40,277 bases of DNA. It comes from an uncultured Syntrophaceae bacterium. GTDB taxonomy: Bacteria > Desulfobacterota > Syntrophia > Syntrophales > UBA2185. Location: NCBI GenBank assembly GCA_903893135.1, contig CAITLA010000210.1:1-40277 (forward strand), in the 5' to 3' direction. Made by a program: the position numbers and the translations under genes. The notes under the pieces were generated by a model. It was given only the letters and a program-made list of their open reading frames with translations. It was not told the origin of the DNA and searched no databases. Of the stretch, positions 15,187 to 27,814 are shown piece after piece (the stretch's first letter is position 1; the number at the start of each line of letters is the position of its first letter).

Positions 15187-16257
15187 ATGGATAAGATAAA
15201 ACTGAAAACACTTCTTGTGCCGCCTGAAACGACAATCAAGGAGGCCATGCATAAACTCAACGAAACCTCCGAGAAGATCCTTTTTGTTGTCGATGGGCAG
15301 GAAAAGCTCATTGGGACGGTTACGGACGGTGATATTCGGACCGGTCTTATCAACGGCATGCAATTTATGGATAGAATTCAGAGCGTAATGCATAGAGAGT
15401 TTACGTCGATACAGCATGACACTGTGGATATCAGAGGAAAAGTGAAAAAGCTCATGATAGAACAAAAAATTGAGCAAATTCCCGTTTTGAATCAGGCAGG
15501 TACAATCTTTGATGTCTGTCTTTGGACTGATCTTCTCGGTGAGAAGAAAGAAACAAATGCCGGCATATTATACGACAATAGCGTAGTTGTTATGGCGGGA
15601 GGAATGGGCACAAGGCTTGATCCTTTTACGAGAATCCTTCCCAAGCCGCTTATACCCATAGGTAACAAACCTATTATCAGGCTTATCATGGAGAATTTTT
15701 ATCAGTATGGTTTTTACAGGTTTACCTACTCATTGAATTATAAAAAAGAATACATCAAACTATTTTTAAGAGAAGATGCATCACCCTATACTATTGATTG
15801 GGTGGAAGAAGATGACTTTTATGGTACTGCCGGGAGCCTTTATTTGCTCAGAGACAAGATAAGGGACACCTTTTTTCTAACAAATTGCGATTCCCTGCTA
15901 ACTGTTGATTACGGTGATGTTCTGAAGTGGCATAAAGACAACCATGCTTCTATTACGGTCATAGGCTGTCATAATGAAGTGAAGATCCCCTTTGGCGTGC
16001 TGCAATTAGACAACGGAATCCTTAGTGGAATTATCGAAAAACCTGTCCACGATATGATTATCAATACCGGCGTCTATGTTGTGGAACCTGGAGTGATCGC
16101 ATATATCAAAGAAAGCCAACACATGGATATGAACGAACTTATCGAGATTGTCGCAGCAAAAGAGAAAGTTGTTGTATATCCTATCTATGGTGGCTGGATG
16201 GACGTCGGTCATTGGAATGAATACAGGAAAAGAGTCGAGCAGTTTAACGCACTGTAA
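15187..16257 (+). CDS. ptmE: CBS-domain sugar-1-phosphate nucleotidyltransferase (PtmE-like)
   Basis: Residues about 1-120 form a CBS pair (LFVVDGQEKLIGTVTDGDIR and IEQIPVLNQAGTIFDV). Residues about 130-356 form a nucleotidyltransferase with the signature VVMAGGMGTRLDPFT-ILPKP, NCDSLL and GWMDVGHWNEY. In Campylobacter this architecture belongs to PtmE, a glucosamine-1-phosphate guanylyltransferase feeding the GDP-sugar route to legionaminic acid, which fits the LegC/LegG/LegI/LegF neighbours. The gene starts 22 bp after the neuD fragment, the original operon spacing. GDP specificity cannot be proven from motifs alone. Confidence 0.85.
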   Translation: MDKIKLKTLLVPPETTIKEAMHKLNETSEKILFVVDGQEKLIGTVTDGDIRTGLINGMQFMDRIQSVMHREFTSIQHDTVDIRGKVKKLMIEQKIEQIPVLNQAGTIFDVCLWTDLLGEKKETNAGILYDNSVVVMAGGMGTRLDPFTRILPKPLIPIGNKPIIRLIMENFYQYGFYRFTYSLNYKKEYIKLFLREDASPYTIDWVEEDDFYGTAGSLYLLRDKIRDTFFLTNCDSLLTVDYGDVLKWHKDNHASITVIGCHNEVKIPFGVLQLDNGILSGIIEKPVHDMIINTGVYVVEPGVIAYIKESQHMDMNELIEIVAAKEKVVVYPIYGGWMDVGHWNEYRKRVEQFNAL

Positions 16258-16283
16258 CTAAATTATGAAAGGGCACAGAAGGA

Positions 16284-17021
16284 GTGGTGAAAATAGCATA
16301 CAAGAAGCCGTTTGTGATTGCTGTAATACCCGCACGCAAGGGATCAAAGCGCCTTCCGTTAAAAAATATCATGCTTCTTAATGGGAAGCCGCTGATCGGA
16401 TATATAATAGAAACAGCCCTGAAAGTTGGAACGATAAGCGAGGTTATAGTGTCGACTGATTCTAATGAAATATCTGAAATTTCAAAGAAATTCGGCGCAA
16501 CGGTGCCTTTCCTAAGGCCGGAAAAATATTCGGGAGATGATTCAACATCTTTTGATGTAATGAAACACGCTATAAATTTTATTGAAAATAAATCGGGGAA
16601 AGAAGTTGACATTGTTTTATGTTTACAGTGCACAACCCCAACCACTTCAGAAACGGACATAAATAACTGTCTGGAACTTATAATAAAAGACAACTTCGAT
16701 TCGGCTGTTACTGTGTTCAAGGTTGATGACCGGCCTGAATGGTGCGGTATAATTAACGAACATAATAAATTTGTAAAATACTTCAGCAATAAGATGATTA
16801 ATAAAATGTCTGGAGAAAACTGGTATATGCCGTCGGGCGGAGTTTATGCGGCAAAAAAATCATTCTATCTTAAAGAGAAAACATTCTTTGCGGGAAATTG
16901 CGGGTATGTTATCGTTCCTCCAGAGCGGAATACTGATATTGACACAATTCAGGATTTTCGCTTTGCAGAATATATATTTAAGAATTATAATAAGACAAAA
17001 AAAGATAGCTTTACTGATTAG
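16284..17021 (+). CDS. legF: CMP-N-acylneuraminate / CMP-legionaminate cytidylyltransferase
   Basis: A 245-residue acylneuraminate cytidylyltransferase with the CTP-binding P-loop-like AVIPARKGSKRLPLKNI, then VSTDSNEI, CLQCTTPTTSETDIN and the late DIDTIQDFRFAEY. It activates a nonulosonic acid as CMP-sugar in the cytoplasm for glycosyl transfer. With LegC/G/I and PtmE it completes a legionaminic-type pathway, so LegF is more likely than NeuA. The start is uncertain: GTG 16284 or 16287, with AAGGAG unusually close. Confidence 0.87.
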   Translation: MVKIAYKKPFVIAVIPARKGSKRLPLKNIMLLNGKPLIGYIIETALKVGTISEVIVSTDSNEISEISKKFGATVPFLRPEKYSGDDSTSFDVMKHAINFIENKSGKEVDIVLCLQCTTPTTSETDINNCLELIIKDNFDSAVTVFKVDDRPEWCGIINEHNKFVKYFSNKMINKMSGENWYMPSGGVYAAKKSFYLKEKTFFAGNCGYVIVPPERNTDIDTIQDFRFAEYIFKNYNKTKKDSFTD

Positions 17022-17042
17022 AATAAGAAACGGCGAATTATT

Positions 17043-18572
17043 ATGAATGTATTATTTATATTTCCTAATTTTGATTTGTGCGGCTATAAGCCGATCGCGA
17101 TTTCACAACTTATAAGTTTGATGAAAAAACAGGGGCATAAAGTCAGACTATTTGACACATCTTTCTATGACACTAAGAACATAATTCAAAATAGATTCTG
17201 GATTGATAACAAAATCATAGGAGAACAGTTGCTGGATTTTATCCCAGTTGATACAAGCCAATACGGCTTCGATAAAATAGAGGCTGATATTGACAGCATT
17301 TTTATCGGCCTTCTTAATGAATTCAAGCCTGACATAGTTATGGCGTCAGTGCTCAGTCCTGAAGCGCTTCTGACATTTCATTTGTTTGAACTTGTTAAAA
17401 AATACAATGAGGATATTCCAACACTTATGGGTGGTAATCATTGTTATGCTGACCCTGACGGAGCCATAACAAACAAGTTTACCAATATGATATGTATCGG
17501 AGACGGCGAAGTGCCACTAATAGAACTGCTGAACAGATTAAGCGAGGGACGAAGTTATGATGAAATTAAAGGATTGTGGGTAAAAGGAAGAAACGATAAT
17601 GTAACGCGTAATCTTTTAAATCAATATTATACCAATCTTGATGAACTGCCGTATCTCGATTATGATGAATATGACAGAAGGCAGCTGTATAGAGTTTTCT
17701 GCGGGAAAGTTTACAGATCCGGAGATTATACTGTAACTAGAGGCTGCTACGAAAAATGCGGCTATTGCATAACTGAAACGGCAAATATTCTTAATTCGAA
17801 TAAGTATCCATTGAGACGTTGCATATCTGCGGAAAGAATTATTGATGAACTGATTTACCTGAAAAATCGTTATGATCTTAATTTTTTCAGATTTCAGGAT
17901 TCGTCATTTCTTTCTGTGAGCATAGACTGGTTGAAGGTGTTTTCTGACCTTTACGAACGTAAATTGGGGCTACCGTTCTGTATTGATGTTTCACCGCAAA
18001 CTGTAACATTTGAAAAGGCAAGACTGTTAAAAAAAATGAATTGCGTGTCTGTTAGTGTAGGTGTTGAATCCGGTAATGAAGATTTCAGATATAAAACATT
18101 GAATAAGACGGTCAGGGATAAGAGCATATTGGAAGCGTTCAGTCATTTGAACCGCTTTGAAATGAGGACAGTAAGCTTTATGCTGATCGGATTTCCATTT
18201 GAAACACGGGCTGACATAAATGATTCAATCATGATGAACCGTGAATGCCATGTTACATCGCCTGGCATAAGTTCTTTTTATCCTTTTAAGGGCACCAGAT
18301 TAAGAAAACTGTCAATTGCTCACAATCTTTTTAATCCTGATATAGAACCAGATGGAGTTCCATTATTTAACAGGGGAACGCCTTTACTCTATAATCCTCG
18401 GATAACACAGGATGATTATCAGGGGATAATTAGAACATTTATTCTATACTCGAAACTTCCTGAAGCAATGTTCGGAGAAATAAAGAAAGCGGAGAAATTT
18501 GATGACAATGGTAATGAAGCGTTCAGAAACCTACAAGCGTATTACAAGGAAAAGTTCTTACAACCCATTTAG
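17043..18572 (+). CDS. B12-binding-domain radical SAM protein (first of a pair)
   Basis: The N-terminal ~160 residues form a cobalamin-binding-type Rossmann domain (NVLFIFPNFDLCGYKPIAIS; GGNHCYADPDGA). A radical SAM domain follows with the 4Fe-4S motif C235-YEK-C239-GY-C242. SVGVESGNEDFRYKTLNKTV and GFPFETRADINDS are typical of B12/radical SAM enzymes. It is a clear paralogue of the protein at 19872-21422, and a DegT aminotransferase lies between them. Such enzymes methylate, epimerise or rearrange unreactive carbons. Here the substrate is probably a sugar nucleotide or nonulosonate; this is inference. Confidence 0.82.
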   Translation: MNVLFIFPNFDLCGYKPIAISQLISLMKKQGHKVRLFDTSFYDTKNIIQNRFWIDNKIIGEQLLDFIPVDTSQYGFDKIEADIDSIFIGLLNEFKPDIVMASVLSPEALLTFHLFELVKKYNEDIPTLMGGNHCYADPDGAITNKFTNMICIGDGEVPLIELLNRLSEGRSYDEIKGLWVKGRNDNVTRNLLNQYYTNLDELPYLDYDEYDRRQLYRVFCGKVYRSGDYTVTRGCYEKCGYCITETANILNSNKYPLRRCISAERIIDELIYLKNRYDLNFFRFQDSSFLSVSIDWLKVFSDLYERKLGLPFCIDVSPQTVTFEKARLLKKMNCVSVSVGVESGNEDFRYKTLNKTVRDKSILEAFSHLNRFEMRTVSFMLIGFPFETRADINDSIMMNRECHVTSPGISSFYPFKGTRLRKLSIAHNLFNPDIEPDGVPLFNRGTPLLYNPRITQDDYQGIIRTFILYSKLPEAMFGEIKKAEKFDDNGNEAFRNLQAYYKEKFLQPI

Positions 18573-18590
18573 AAATCATAGGTAAATATT

Positions 18591-19871
18591 ATGGATAAGC
18601 TGGCAATACTTGGCGGCGATAAACTGGTTGACATACCATTCCCTCATTTTGAATGGCCGCCTGTTCTGAAAAATGAAATTGACGCTGTTGTCAAATATAT
18701 GGAAAATCCAAAAATCGGAAAGCTGGGTATTCCTGAAATAGTTGAATATTTTGAAGATGAATTTAAACGGTATCATAATACTGAATATGCCTTGGCATTA
18801 AATTCAGGAACAAGCGCACTTCATGCGGCATATTATGCGTTAGGGATTGGATCGGATGATGAAGTTATTGTGCCGAATTTTACATTTCCCGCCACTGCCC
18901 TGCCCCTTTTTCCGTTAGGTGCAATACCTGTTTTATGTGACTGTCTAAAAGAAAATGCCAATATCGATCCGCTGGAAATTGAGAAAAAAATAAGTTTGAA
19001 GACTAAGGCAATAGCTGTGACTCATTTATGGGGGCATCCCTGTGATATGGAAGAAATAATGAATATATCAAAAAAATATAATATCCCTGTTATTGAAGAC
19101 TGTGCTCATTCGCATGGTGCAAAATACAATGGGAAATTAGTCGGAACATTCGGATCGATCGGCTGCTTCAGCCTTGATAATCAGAAACTGATGGCGAGCG
19201 GAGAGGCGGGAATAATGATCACAAATTCCCGGTATTTATTTGAAAAAGCAATAATTTTCAGTGATTTTGGAGGCCGGGTAAAAAATCAGCTCACAATCGA
19301 CGAATTTAAGCTGTTTGATGAAACTGGATTAGGATTGAAATACAGAATTCATCCTTTAGCGGCTGTTATTGCTAATGAAAAGCTTAAAAATCTTGATAAA
19401 ATGAATGAGGAAAGAGTTTCAACACTTGACTATTTTTCTAAAAGGCTCAATGAAACTGAAAGCATAAATCCGCCAGTGACAAAAGAAAATTCATCGAGAG
19501 GCGGATATTACGGTTATAAAGCAATATATAAAAGCGATAAGTTAAGAGCTATGGGCATTGAAAAGTTTATAAGAATTTTACAGGCGGAAGGAGTTGATGT
19601 CCGTAAGACAGTAACGCCGCCATTGCACAGAACAAAGCTGTTTTCCAACAGCAGAAATTATAAAATTTCTGTTAATGGTCAATATTCAGGAAAATCATTC
19701 ACTTTGAAGCCCGAGGATTTTCCTGTTAGTGAATGGTTTCAGGAAAATCATTTAAGTTTTCCGACCTTTTCATATAGAGAGAATAAAAAAATCATTGATT
19801 TATATATTTCAGCAATAAAAAAAGTGGAAGATTATATACTTGCAAATACCCAGATAATTGAAAAAATCTAA
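18591..19871 (+). CDS. DegT/DnrJ/EryC1/StrS aminotransferase between two radical SAM genes
   Basis: A 426-residue fold-I PLP enzyme: ALNSGTSALHAAYYALGIG, PVIEDCAHSHGA (D170) and the Schiff-base lysine K199 in FSLDNQKLMASGEAG. The NQK context, rather than the HxxK of PseC-type enzymes, and the ~30 extra residues set it apart from the LegC and PseC copies in this window. It resembles the subgroup containing AHBA synthases and glutamine:scyllo-inosose aminotransferases. It sits 18 bp after one radical SAM gene and directly abuts the next, so the three are probably one pathway. Confidence 0.85.
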   Translation: MDKLAILGGDKLVDIPFPHFEWPPVLKNEIDAVVKYMENPKIGKLGIPEIVEYFEDEFKRYHNTEYALALNSGTSALHAAYYALGIGSDDEVIVPNFTFPATALPLFPLGAIPVLCDCLKENANIDPLEIEKKISLKTKAIAVTHLWGHPCDMEEIMNISKKYNIPVIEDCAHSHGAKYNGKLVGTFGSIGCFSLDNQKLMASGEAGIMITNSRYLFEKAIIFSDFGGRVKNQLTIDEFKLFDETGLGLKYRIHPLAAVIANEKLKNLDKMNEERVSTLDYFSKRLNETESINPPVTKENSSRGGYYGYKAIYKSDKLRAMGIEKFIRILQAEGVDVRKTVTPPLHRTKLFSNSRNYKISVNGQYSGKSFTLKPEDFPVSEWFQENHLSFPTFSYRENKKIIDLYISAIKKVEDYILANTQIIEKI

Positions 19872-21422
19872 ATGGCAAGATTACTTATTTTAAATCCGAA
19901 TACAGATACATTTGGTAGACAGTCAATACCGACAGCTCTTATCAGCGCATTGCTGAAGAAGAACGGACATTCCGTTGAACTTTTTGATACTACATTTATG
20001 GATTTGGACTATCTGCTTGACAAAAAACAGACTCATGAAAACCTTATTTTGAAACTTAACTTTTTTAAGAAAGTCGACTATTCAAATTATAATCTGAAAA
20101 AAGAAAAAGTTGATTTTGTAAAACTATTTGAAAAAAAAATACAGGAATACAATCCTGATTTTATCGCCTTTTCGTTCTGGAGCAGTCACCTTCATGGAGA
20201 AGGCGAATTTCACGCATATTTTCACGGACTGAAAATCATTGAAAATGCTGATTTGAAAAATATTCCTGTAATTGTCGGTGGAACAGTTCCAACCTGGGAG
20301 CCGATTATAGTATTGAAAAATCCTAAAATTAATTATGTGGTTATGGGTGAAGGAGAACTTGTATATCTAGACATAGCTAATTCTATTGATGCCGGGAAAG
20401 GGTTCAGCGGAATAAAGAATTTATGCATAGATGACGGTAAAGGGGGAATGGAAAAAAATGTATTAAGGGACCTTATTGATCCCCTTGATGATCTTCCTTA
20501 CGCTGACTTTGACATATATGATGACCGTTGCTTTTACAGGCCTTATCACGGAAAAATGGTGAGATGCATTGATTATGAATTGAGTCGCGGGTGCGTTTAT
20601 AATTGCACATTTTGCCTCAGCCCGTTTCAACGCGGAATTTATAACAATCCTGGAAATTTCAGGCGGGAGAAAAGTATTGAGAAAATAGTCGGTGAAATAG
20701 GTTTTTTGAAAAATCGGTACAAACTTGATATGATCCGCTATCAGGATGAAACATTTCTATCAATGAATGAGAAGAAATTAGAGAAACTATCTCTGGAATA
20801 CAAGAAGAATGTCAATTTACCATTTATAATTGAAGCTGCTGTAAATACAATAACTGAAAATAAGATAAAAAGTTTAAAAGAAATGGGCTGCATCAGTATC
20901 GGTTTGGGTATAGAATCCGGCAGTAAGTTTATACGAGATAAAATTATAAAAAAACCGGGATTCACTAATGAGGAGATAATTGATAAAATCGGAATAATAA
21001 AAAAAAATGGGATAAGTATGAATTTATTCAATATAATCGGCTTCCCCGAAGAAACACGGGAAATGATTTTTGAAACGATAGAATTGAATTACAGAGCAAA
21101 GGCCCCATACAGTATGGTAAGTTATTTTCAACCGTGGGAAGGAACACGATTAAGGAATTATTCAATTGAAAGCGGTTATCTTGATGAAAAATCAGCGGGA
21201 CTTGAGAATTCGCAGGACAATCTCACGGGGAACCCCCTGTCAAATTTAAAGATTTCAAAAGAAGAGCTGGGTGAATTGCACAGTAAATTTTCTTACTACA
21301 TACGGATTAATAAAATATTCTGGCCTTTAATTGATATTGCTGGCAGGAGTAATATATTTTCAAGGTCGATAACGCAATTACTGAAATTATATTTAAATTT
21401 AAGAATGAGAGTGATTGACTAG
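19872..21422 (+). CDS. B12-binding-domain radical SAM protein (second of a pair)
   Basis: This 516-residue protein has the same architecture as the one at 17043: an N-terminal LLILNPNTDTFGRQSIPTAL Rossmann-like domain (to about residue 165), the cluster motif C241-VYN-C245-TF-C248 in LSRGCVYNCTFC, then IRYQDETFLSM, SIGLGIESGSKF and NIIGFPEETREM. Opening and mid-protein motifs are shared with the first copy, so the pair arose by duplication but has diverged greatly. Its ATG directly follows the aminotransferase stop. Catalysed reaction unknown. Confidence 0.82.
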   Translation: MARLLILNPNTDTFGRQSIPTALISALLKKNGHSVELFDTTFMDLDYLLDKKQTHENLILKLNFFKKVDYSNYNLKKEKVDFVKLFEKKIQEYNPDFIAFSFWSSHLHGEGEFHAYFHGLKIIENADLKNIPVIVGGTVPTWEPIIVLKNPKINYVVMGEGELVYLDIANSIDAGKGFSGIKNLCIDDGKGGMEKNVLRDLIDPLDDLPYADFDIYDDRCFYRPYHGKMVRCIDYELSRGCVYNCTFCLSPFQRGIYNNPGNFRREKSIEKIVGEIGFLKNRYKLDMIRYQDETFLSMNEKKLEKLSLEYKKNVNLPFIIEAAVNTITENKIKSLKEMGCISIGLGIESGSKFIRDKIIKKPGFTNEEIIDKIGIIKKNGISMNLFNIIGFPEETREMIFETIELNYRAKAPYSMVSYFQPWEGTRLRNYSIESGYLDEKSAGLENSQDNLTGNPLSNLKISKEELGELHSKFSYYIRINKIFWPLIDIAGRSNIFSRSITQLLKLYLNLRMRVID

Positions 21423-21424
21423 AT

Positions 21425-22081
21425 ATGAATAAAAGTAACGATTATCATCAATATGTGTTTAATGATAAAGGTTTTGTCGGGGATTTCGAGAATATGTATA
21501 AAAATTGCGAAGATCCTTGGGGACTTGATAAAAATCACGATATACAGATATCATACGAGATTATTGCAAGCCTTATAAAATTTTACAGGGGACTGAGAAA
21601 CATTCAAAGGCCTCATATTGTTGAAATTGGGAGCGGCAAAGGTTATTTTTGCAATTATATAAATCATTTAGGGGATATTACGGGGATTGATATTTCAGAA
21701 ACCGCTGTTAAAATATCAGCCGAAAAATATCCGGATTTAAAATTTATAAATGAAAATATAATCAATATAAAAACAGGTTCTGCACATAAATATGATATGG
21801 CTGTAATGTTTAAGGGAATGATATGGTATATAATTGATGAAGTGGATGCGGCTTTGGAAAATATTAAGTCCATGCTGAAATGCAATGGAATCGTAATAAT
21901 TGAAGTGAACTACTATAACAATGATTATTATGGGAAAGAAATAATTTCCTGCGATGAAAATGCTATTGAAATATTCAGCAAATATTTCAAAATACTAAAT
22001 ATAATTAATCATCGCTACCGCAATGAAGACATAAATTTTGAGATGTGTTCATATTTTGTGATGGAAAAAATATCGGATTAA
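21425..22081 (+). CDS. Class I SAM-dependent methyltransferase
   Basis: The 218-residue protein contains motif I VEIGSGKGYFCNYI (about residues 67-80), GDITGIDISETAVKIS, and KCNGIVIIEVNYYN after a weak motif II. The N-terminal WGLDKNHDIQISYEIIASL resembles NodS-like and other small-molecule methyltransferases. It follows the second radical SAM gene by two bases and closes that AT-rich module. Substrate unknown; a sugar of this locus is the natural guess. Confidence 0.78.
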   Translation: MNKSNDYHQYVFNDKGFVGDFENMYKNCEDPWGLDKNHDIQISYEIIASLIKFYRGLRNIQRPHIVEIGSGKGYFCNYINHLGDITGIDISETAVKISAEKYPDLKFINENIINIKTGSAHKYDMAVMFKGMIWYIIDEVDAALENIKSMLKCNGIVIIEVNYYNNDYYGKEIISCDENAIEIFSKYFKILNIINHRYRNEDINFEMCSYFVMEKISD

Positions 22082-22082
22082 G

Positions 22083-22215
22083 AAATGTTTGTACTCTTTG
22101 AATATCCTAAACAAAACCCTCTTTGTTGAAAATCTGAGCGCCATATACGTCATGGAACCTGTATGCGGCATTGATATTGACGAAGCGGAAGGTTACATGA
22201 AGATGAACCAATGTA

Positions 22216-22232
<17 letters not shown>
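22083..22232 (+). pseudogene. 3' remnant of an acylneuraminate cytidylyltransferase
   Basis: An open frame downstream of the methyltransferase reads KTLFVENLSAIYVMEP, then GIDIDEAEGYMKMNQ, ending TAG 22230-22232. It aligns well with the end of the LegF-like protein at 16284 (KTFFAGNCGYVIVPPE, TDIDTIQDFRFAE). Only the last ~45 residues remain. I read this as the left-over end of an older cytidylyltransferase gene, displaced when the radical SAM/DegT module and its own legF arrived. It overlaps the start of the next gene by 17 bp. Confidence 0.5.
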
Positions 22233-25552
<3,320 letters not shown>

Positions 25553-25730
25553 GAATCATTCGGCGGCCGTGATAATGATTTTAGGCAATAATCTTGGTCT
25601 GCAAGGGTTTTCGCGACCGGCGATGAACCTGATGTTTTCAGAACTCGCCGTAAATAAAAGGTGTATTAATTCTACTCCGAATCAACAATCTGCCGAAAAC
25701 TGTTCGGGAAGATCTTAACTTTTACATGTT

Positions 25731-26498
25731 ATGCTTGATCCAGTAGTTGTTATTATAGTCCAAGCCAGGATGTCTTCCAGCAGGCTACCCGGAAAAGTCC
25801 TGCTGCCTATAGCAGGCAAGCCCATGCTGCAGCATGTCCTATATAGGGTAAGGCAAAGCAGGCGCAAGAACCTTGTGGTCGTAGCAACCACGACGGAAGA
25901 AAACGACACGGGTATCGTTGACCTCTGCCGTCTTTTAAAGGTAGATTTTTTCCGCGGTCCCGTGGATGATGTGCTCCATCGTTATGCATCCGCCGCGGAC
26001 CATTTCGGTGCCGATATCATTGTCCGGGTCACGGCGGATTGTCCGTTGATCGATCCGGGTGTCGTAGATGATACTATCGAGACTTTCACAAGCGGCGACT
26101 TTGATTACCTGAGCACAGAATATGGTCATAAAACGTACCCGCACGGGCTTGCCGTAGAAGTTTTTTCCAGAGAAGCCCTGGTCAGAGCTGATAAGGAAGC
26201 GGACAAATCTTTTGAACGGGAACATGTAACACCTTATATCCACAACCATCCGGAACGATTTAAACTGGGCGGAATCCATCTTCCCGAAGATTTTTCCTTT
26301 ATCCGTGTCACTGTTGACGAACCGGAAGATATTTCCGTCGTTGAGGGAGTTTTAGAACTAAATCCCAAAATAGATGTCAAAGGGCTGATCGATTTATGGC
26401 AGAAACACCCCGATCTTTTCAGGGCAAACCAGTCAGTCGGAGAACGGTGGCTACGGAACCGGGACAGAATGTTCCGTGAAGGCATAGACGATCTGTAA
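25731..26498 (+). CDS. pseF: SpsF/PseF-like cytidylyltransferase
   Basis: The 255-residue protein has the nucleotidyltransferase signature IIVQARMSSSRLPGKVLLPI, then VVATTTEENDTGI, RGPVDDVLHRY, RVTADCPLIDP and RVTVDEPED. It belongs to the SpsF (CMP-Kdo synthetase-like) family, which repeatedly accompanies PseB/C/I/G. The expected job is to make CMP-pseudaminic acid, the role PseF has elsewhere. It lacks the NeuA/LegF-type motifs, so it is not a second LegF. Confidence 0.8.
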   Translation: MLDPVVVIIVQARMSSSRLPGKVLLPIAGKPMLQHVLYRVRQSRRKNLVVVATTTEENDTGIVDLCRLLKVDFFRGPVDDVLHRYASAADHFGADIIVRVTADCPLIDPGVVDDTIETFTSGDFDYLSTEYGHKTYPHGLAVEVFSREALVRADKEADKSFEREHVTPYIHNHPERFKLGGIHLPEDFSFIRVTVDEPEDISVVEGVLELNPKIDVKGLIDLWQKHPDLFRANQSVGERWLRNRDRMFREGIDDL

Positions 26499-26501
26499 CC
26501 G

Positions 26502-27791
26502 ATGGCCACGTTTACACTGTTAGTGCTTCAAGAAGCCTCGACTTTTTTCAGCGACCCGGCCGGTTATCTGCAGGGCGCCGATGAGTTGATTGAAGTGGGT
26601 AGCTGTGGATTATCTCCATTGAAACGGGAAGCCGACGAAGCAGGAATTCCATCCATGTACATCAGATCCGACAGAGGCATCTCACGCCGACTGAATCTGG
26701 GTATTTCTTTCGCTTCATCGGAATGGATAGCCGTGTGTCTTTCCGATGAGAACCTAAGTCCCGGATGGATTCATCAGGTCAAGGATCTCCTTGAAAAATC
26801 CGGGGAATGCGTACATCTTTTCAAGTCGAACCGTGGGCCCTCCCTCCCTTTGGCAGTAATCCGCAGGGAAGCCTTTGCCTACGGCTCCATTGATGAACGT
26901 TTCCCGGCGCAACGCCTTGCAGCCCTACACTGGATCCACAGAATTTATGATAGCTCAAAACGGAATATCAGCCGCTGCTCCGGTATCAGCCTGAACTACT
27001 GCGACTGGCTTGCGGAAGGGTGGCCCCCTGTCAAATACGCCTGTACAGGATTGATGGAATTGTGGCACGATCTTGAATTTGATGATAAGGTGGCACTACT
27101 GGATCAGGTCCTCATTAAACATGAACAATTGACTGACGAGTTTTTCCTGTTGAAGGGCATCTGTGAAGAAAGATCACGCAAAACCGTGGGAAACCCTTAC
27201 AGATCCAATACTGAATATAGGCCCCGGGAATTTTGGGAAGCTAACACTGCGGATTATATCCGGTGGGAGGTCTTTCAGCCCGACGAAAAAGAGATCAAGA
27301 TGATCGTCAAACAGACGGCTCCGCTGAGCATCCTTGAACTCGGATGCGGCGCCGGACGGAACACGCGATATTTCGCTCCGGCAAAATATTACGTCGGTAT
27401 TGATTTATCCTTTAATCTCTTGGAAAGATCTCTTGAACGTCAGCTGGCCAATTCTCTTGGTGTGATTTACGGGGATATTATCATGCTTCCTTTCATTGAC
27501 AGTTGTTTTTCTCTCGTCTTTGCAGATTCGACCGCCCAGCACATCCCGCCGGACAAAATCGAACAATGCGTAAAGGAAATGACAAGAGTGTCCTCGAATT
27601 ATATCTGTCTCATTGAATATACGGAAGAGATCGATGAAAGCGGTGACTGGTTTGAACAAATTCACATGTTTTCCCACGACTATGAGGAACTTTTTTCACC
27701 CTACTGCGAACTAGTCCTGAGACAGGAAACATCGTTTATAATTCAGAATGCAAAAAAAGAATTATTTTTATTCAAAAAATATGGCAAATGA
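26502..27791 (+). CDS. Two-domain protein: degenerate GT-like domain plus SAM methyltransferase
   Basis: A 429-residue protein. Residues 1 to ~130 (TFTLLVLQEASTF, SRRLNLGISFASSEWIAVCL, SDENLSPGW) resemble a GT-A glycosyltransferase core with an SDE in place of the DxD. Residues about 230-429 form a class I methyltransferase: SILELGCGAGRNTRYF, YVGIDLSFNLLERSL, DSTAQHIPPDKIEQC. Such fusions can attach and methylate a sugar, or the first domain may be only a binding module. It begins three bases after the SpsF-like gene and belongs to the pseudaminate operon. A plain methyltransferase role is the safest reading. Confidence 0.7.
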   Translation: MATFTLLVLQEASTFFSDPAGYLQGADELIEVGSCGLSPLKREADEAGIPSMYIRSDRGISRRLNLGISFASSEWIAVCLSDENLSPGWIHQVKDLLEKSGECVHLFKSNRGPSLPLAVIRREAFAYGSIDERFPAQRLAALHWIHRIYDSSKRNISRCSGISLNYCDWLAEGWPPVKYACTGLMELWHDLEFDDKVALLDQVLIKHEQLTDEFFLLKGICEERSRKTVGNPYRSNTEYRPREFWEANTADYIRWEVFQPDEKEIKMIVKQTAPLSILELGCGAGRNTRYFAPAKYYVGIDLSFNLLERSLERQLANSLGVIYGDIIMLPFIDSCFSLVFADSTAQHIPPDKIEQCVKEMTRVSSNYICLIEYTEEIDESGDWFEQIHMFSHDYEELFSPYCELVLRQETSFIIQNAKKELFLFKKYGK

Positions 27792-27814
27792 TTTCATCAA
27801 CGAGGTAACACGAA

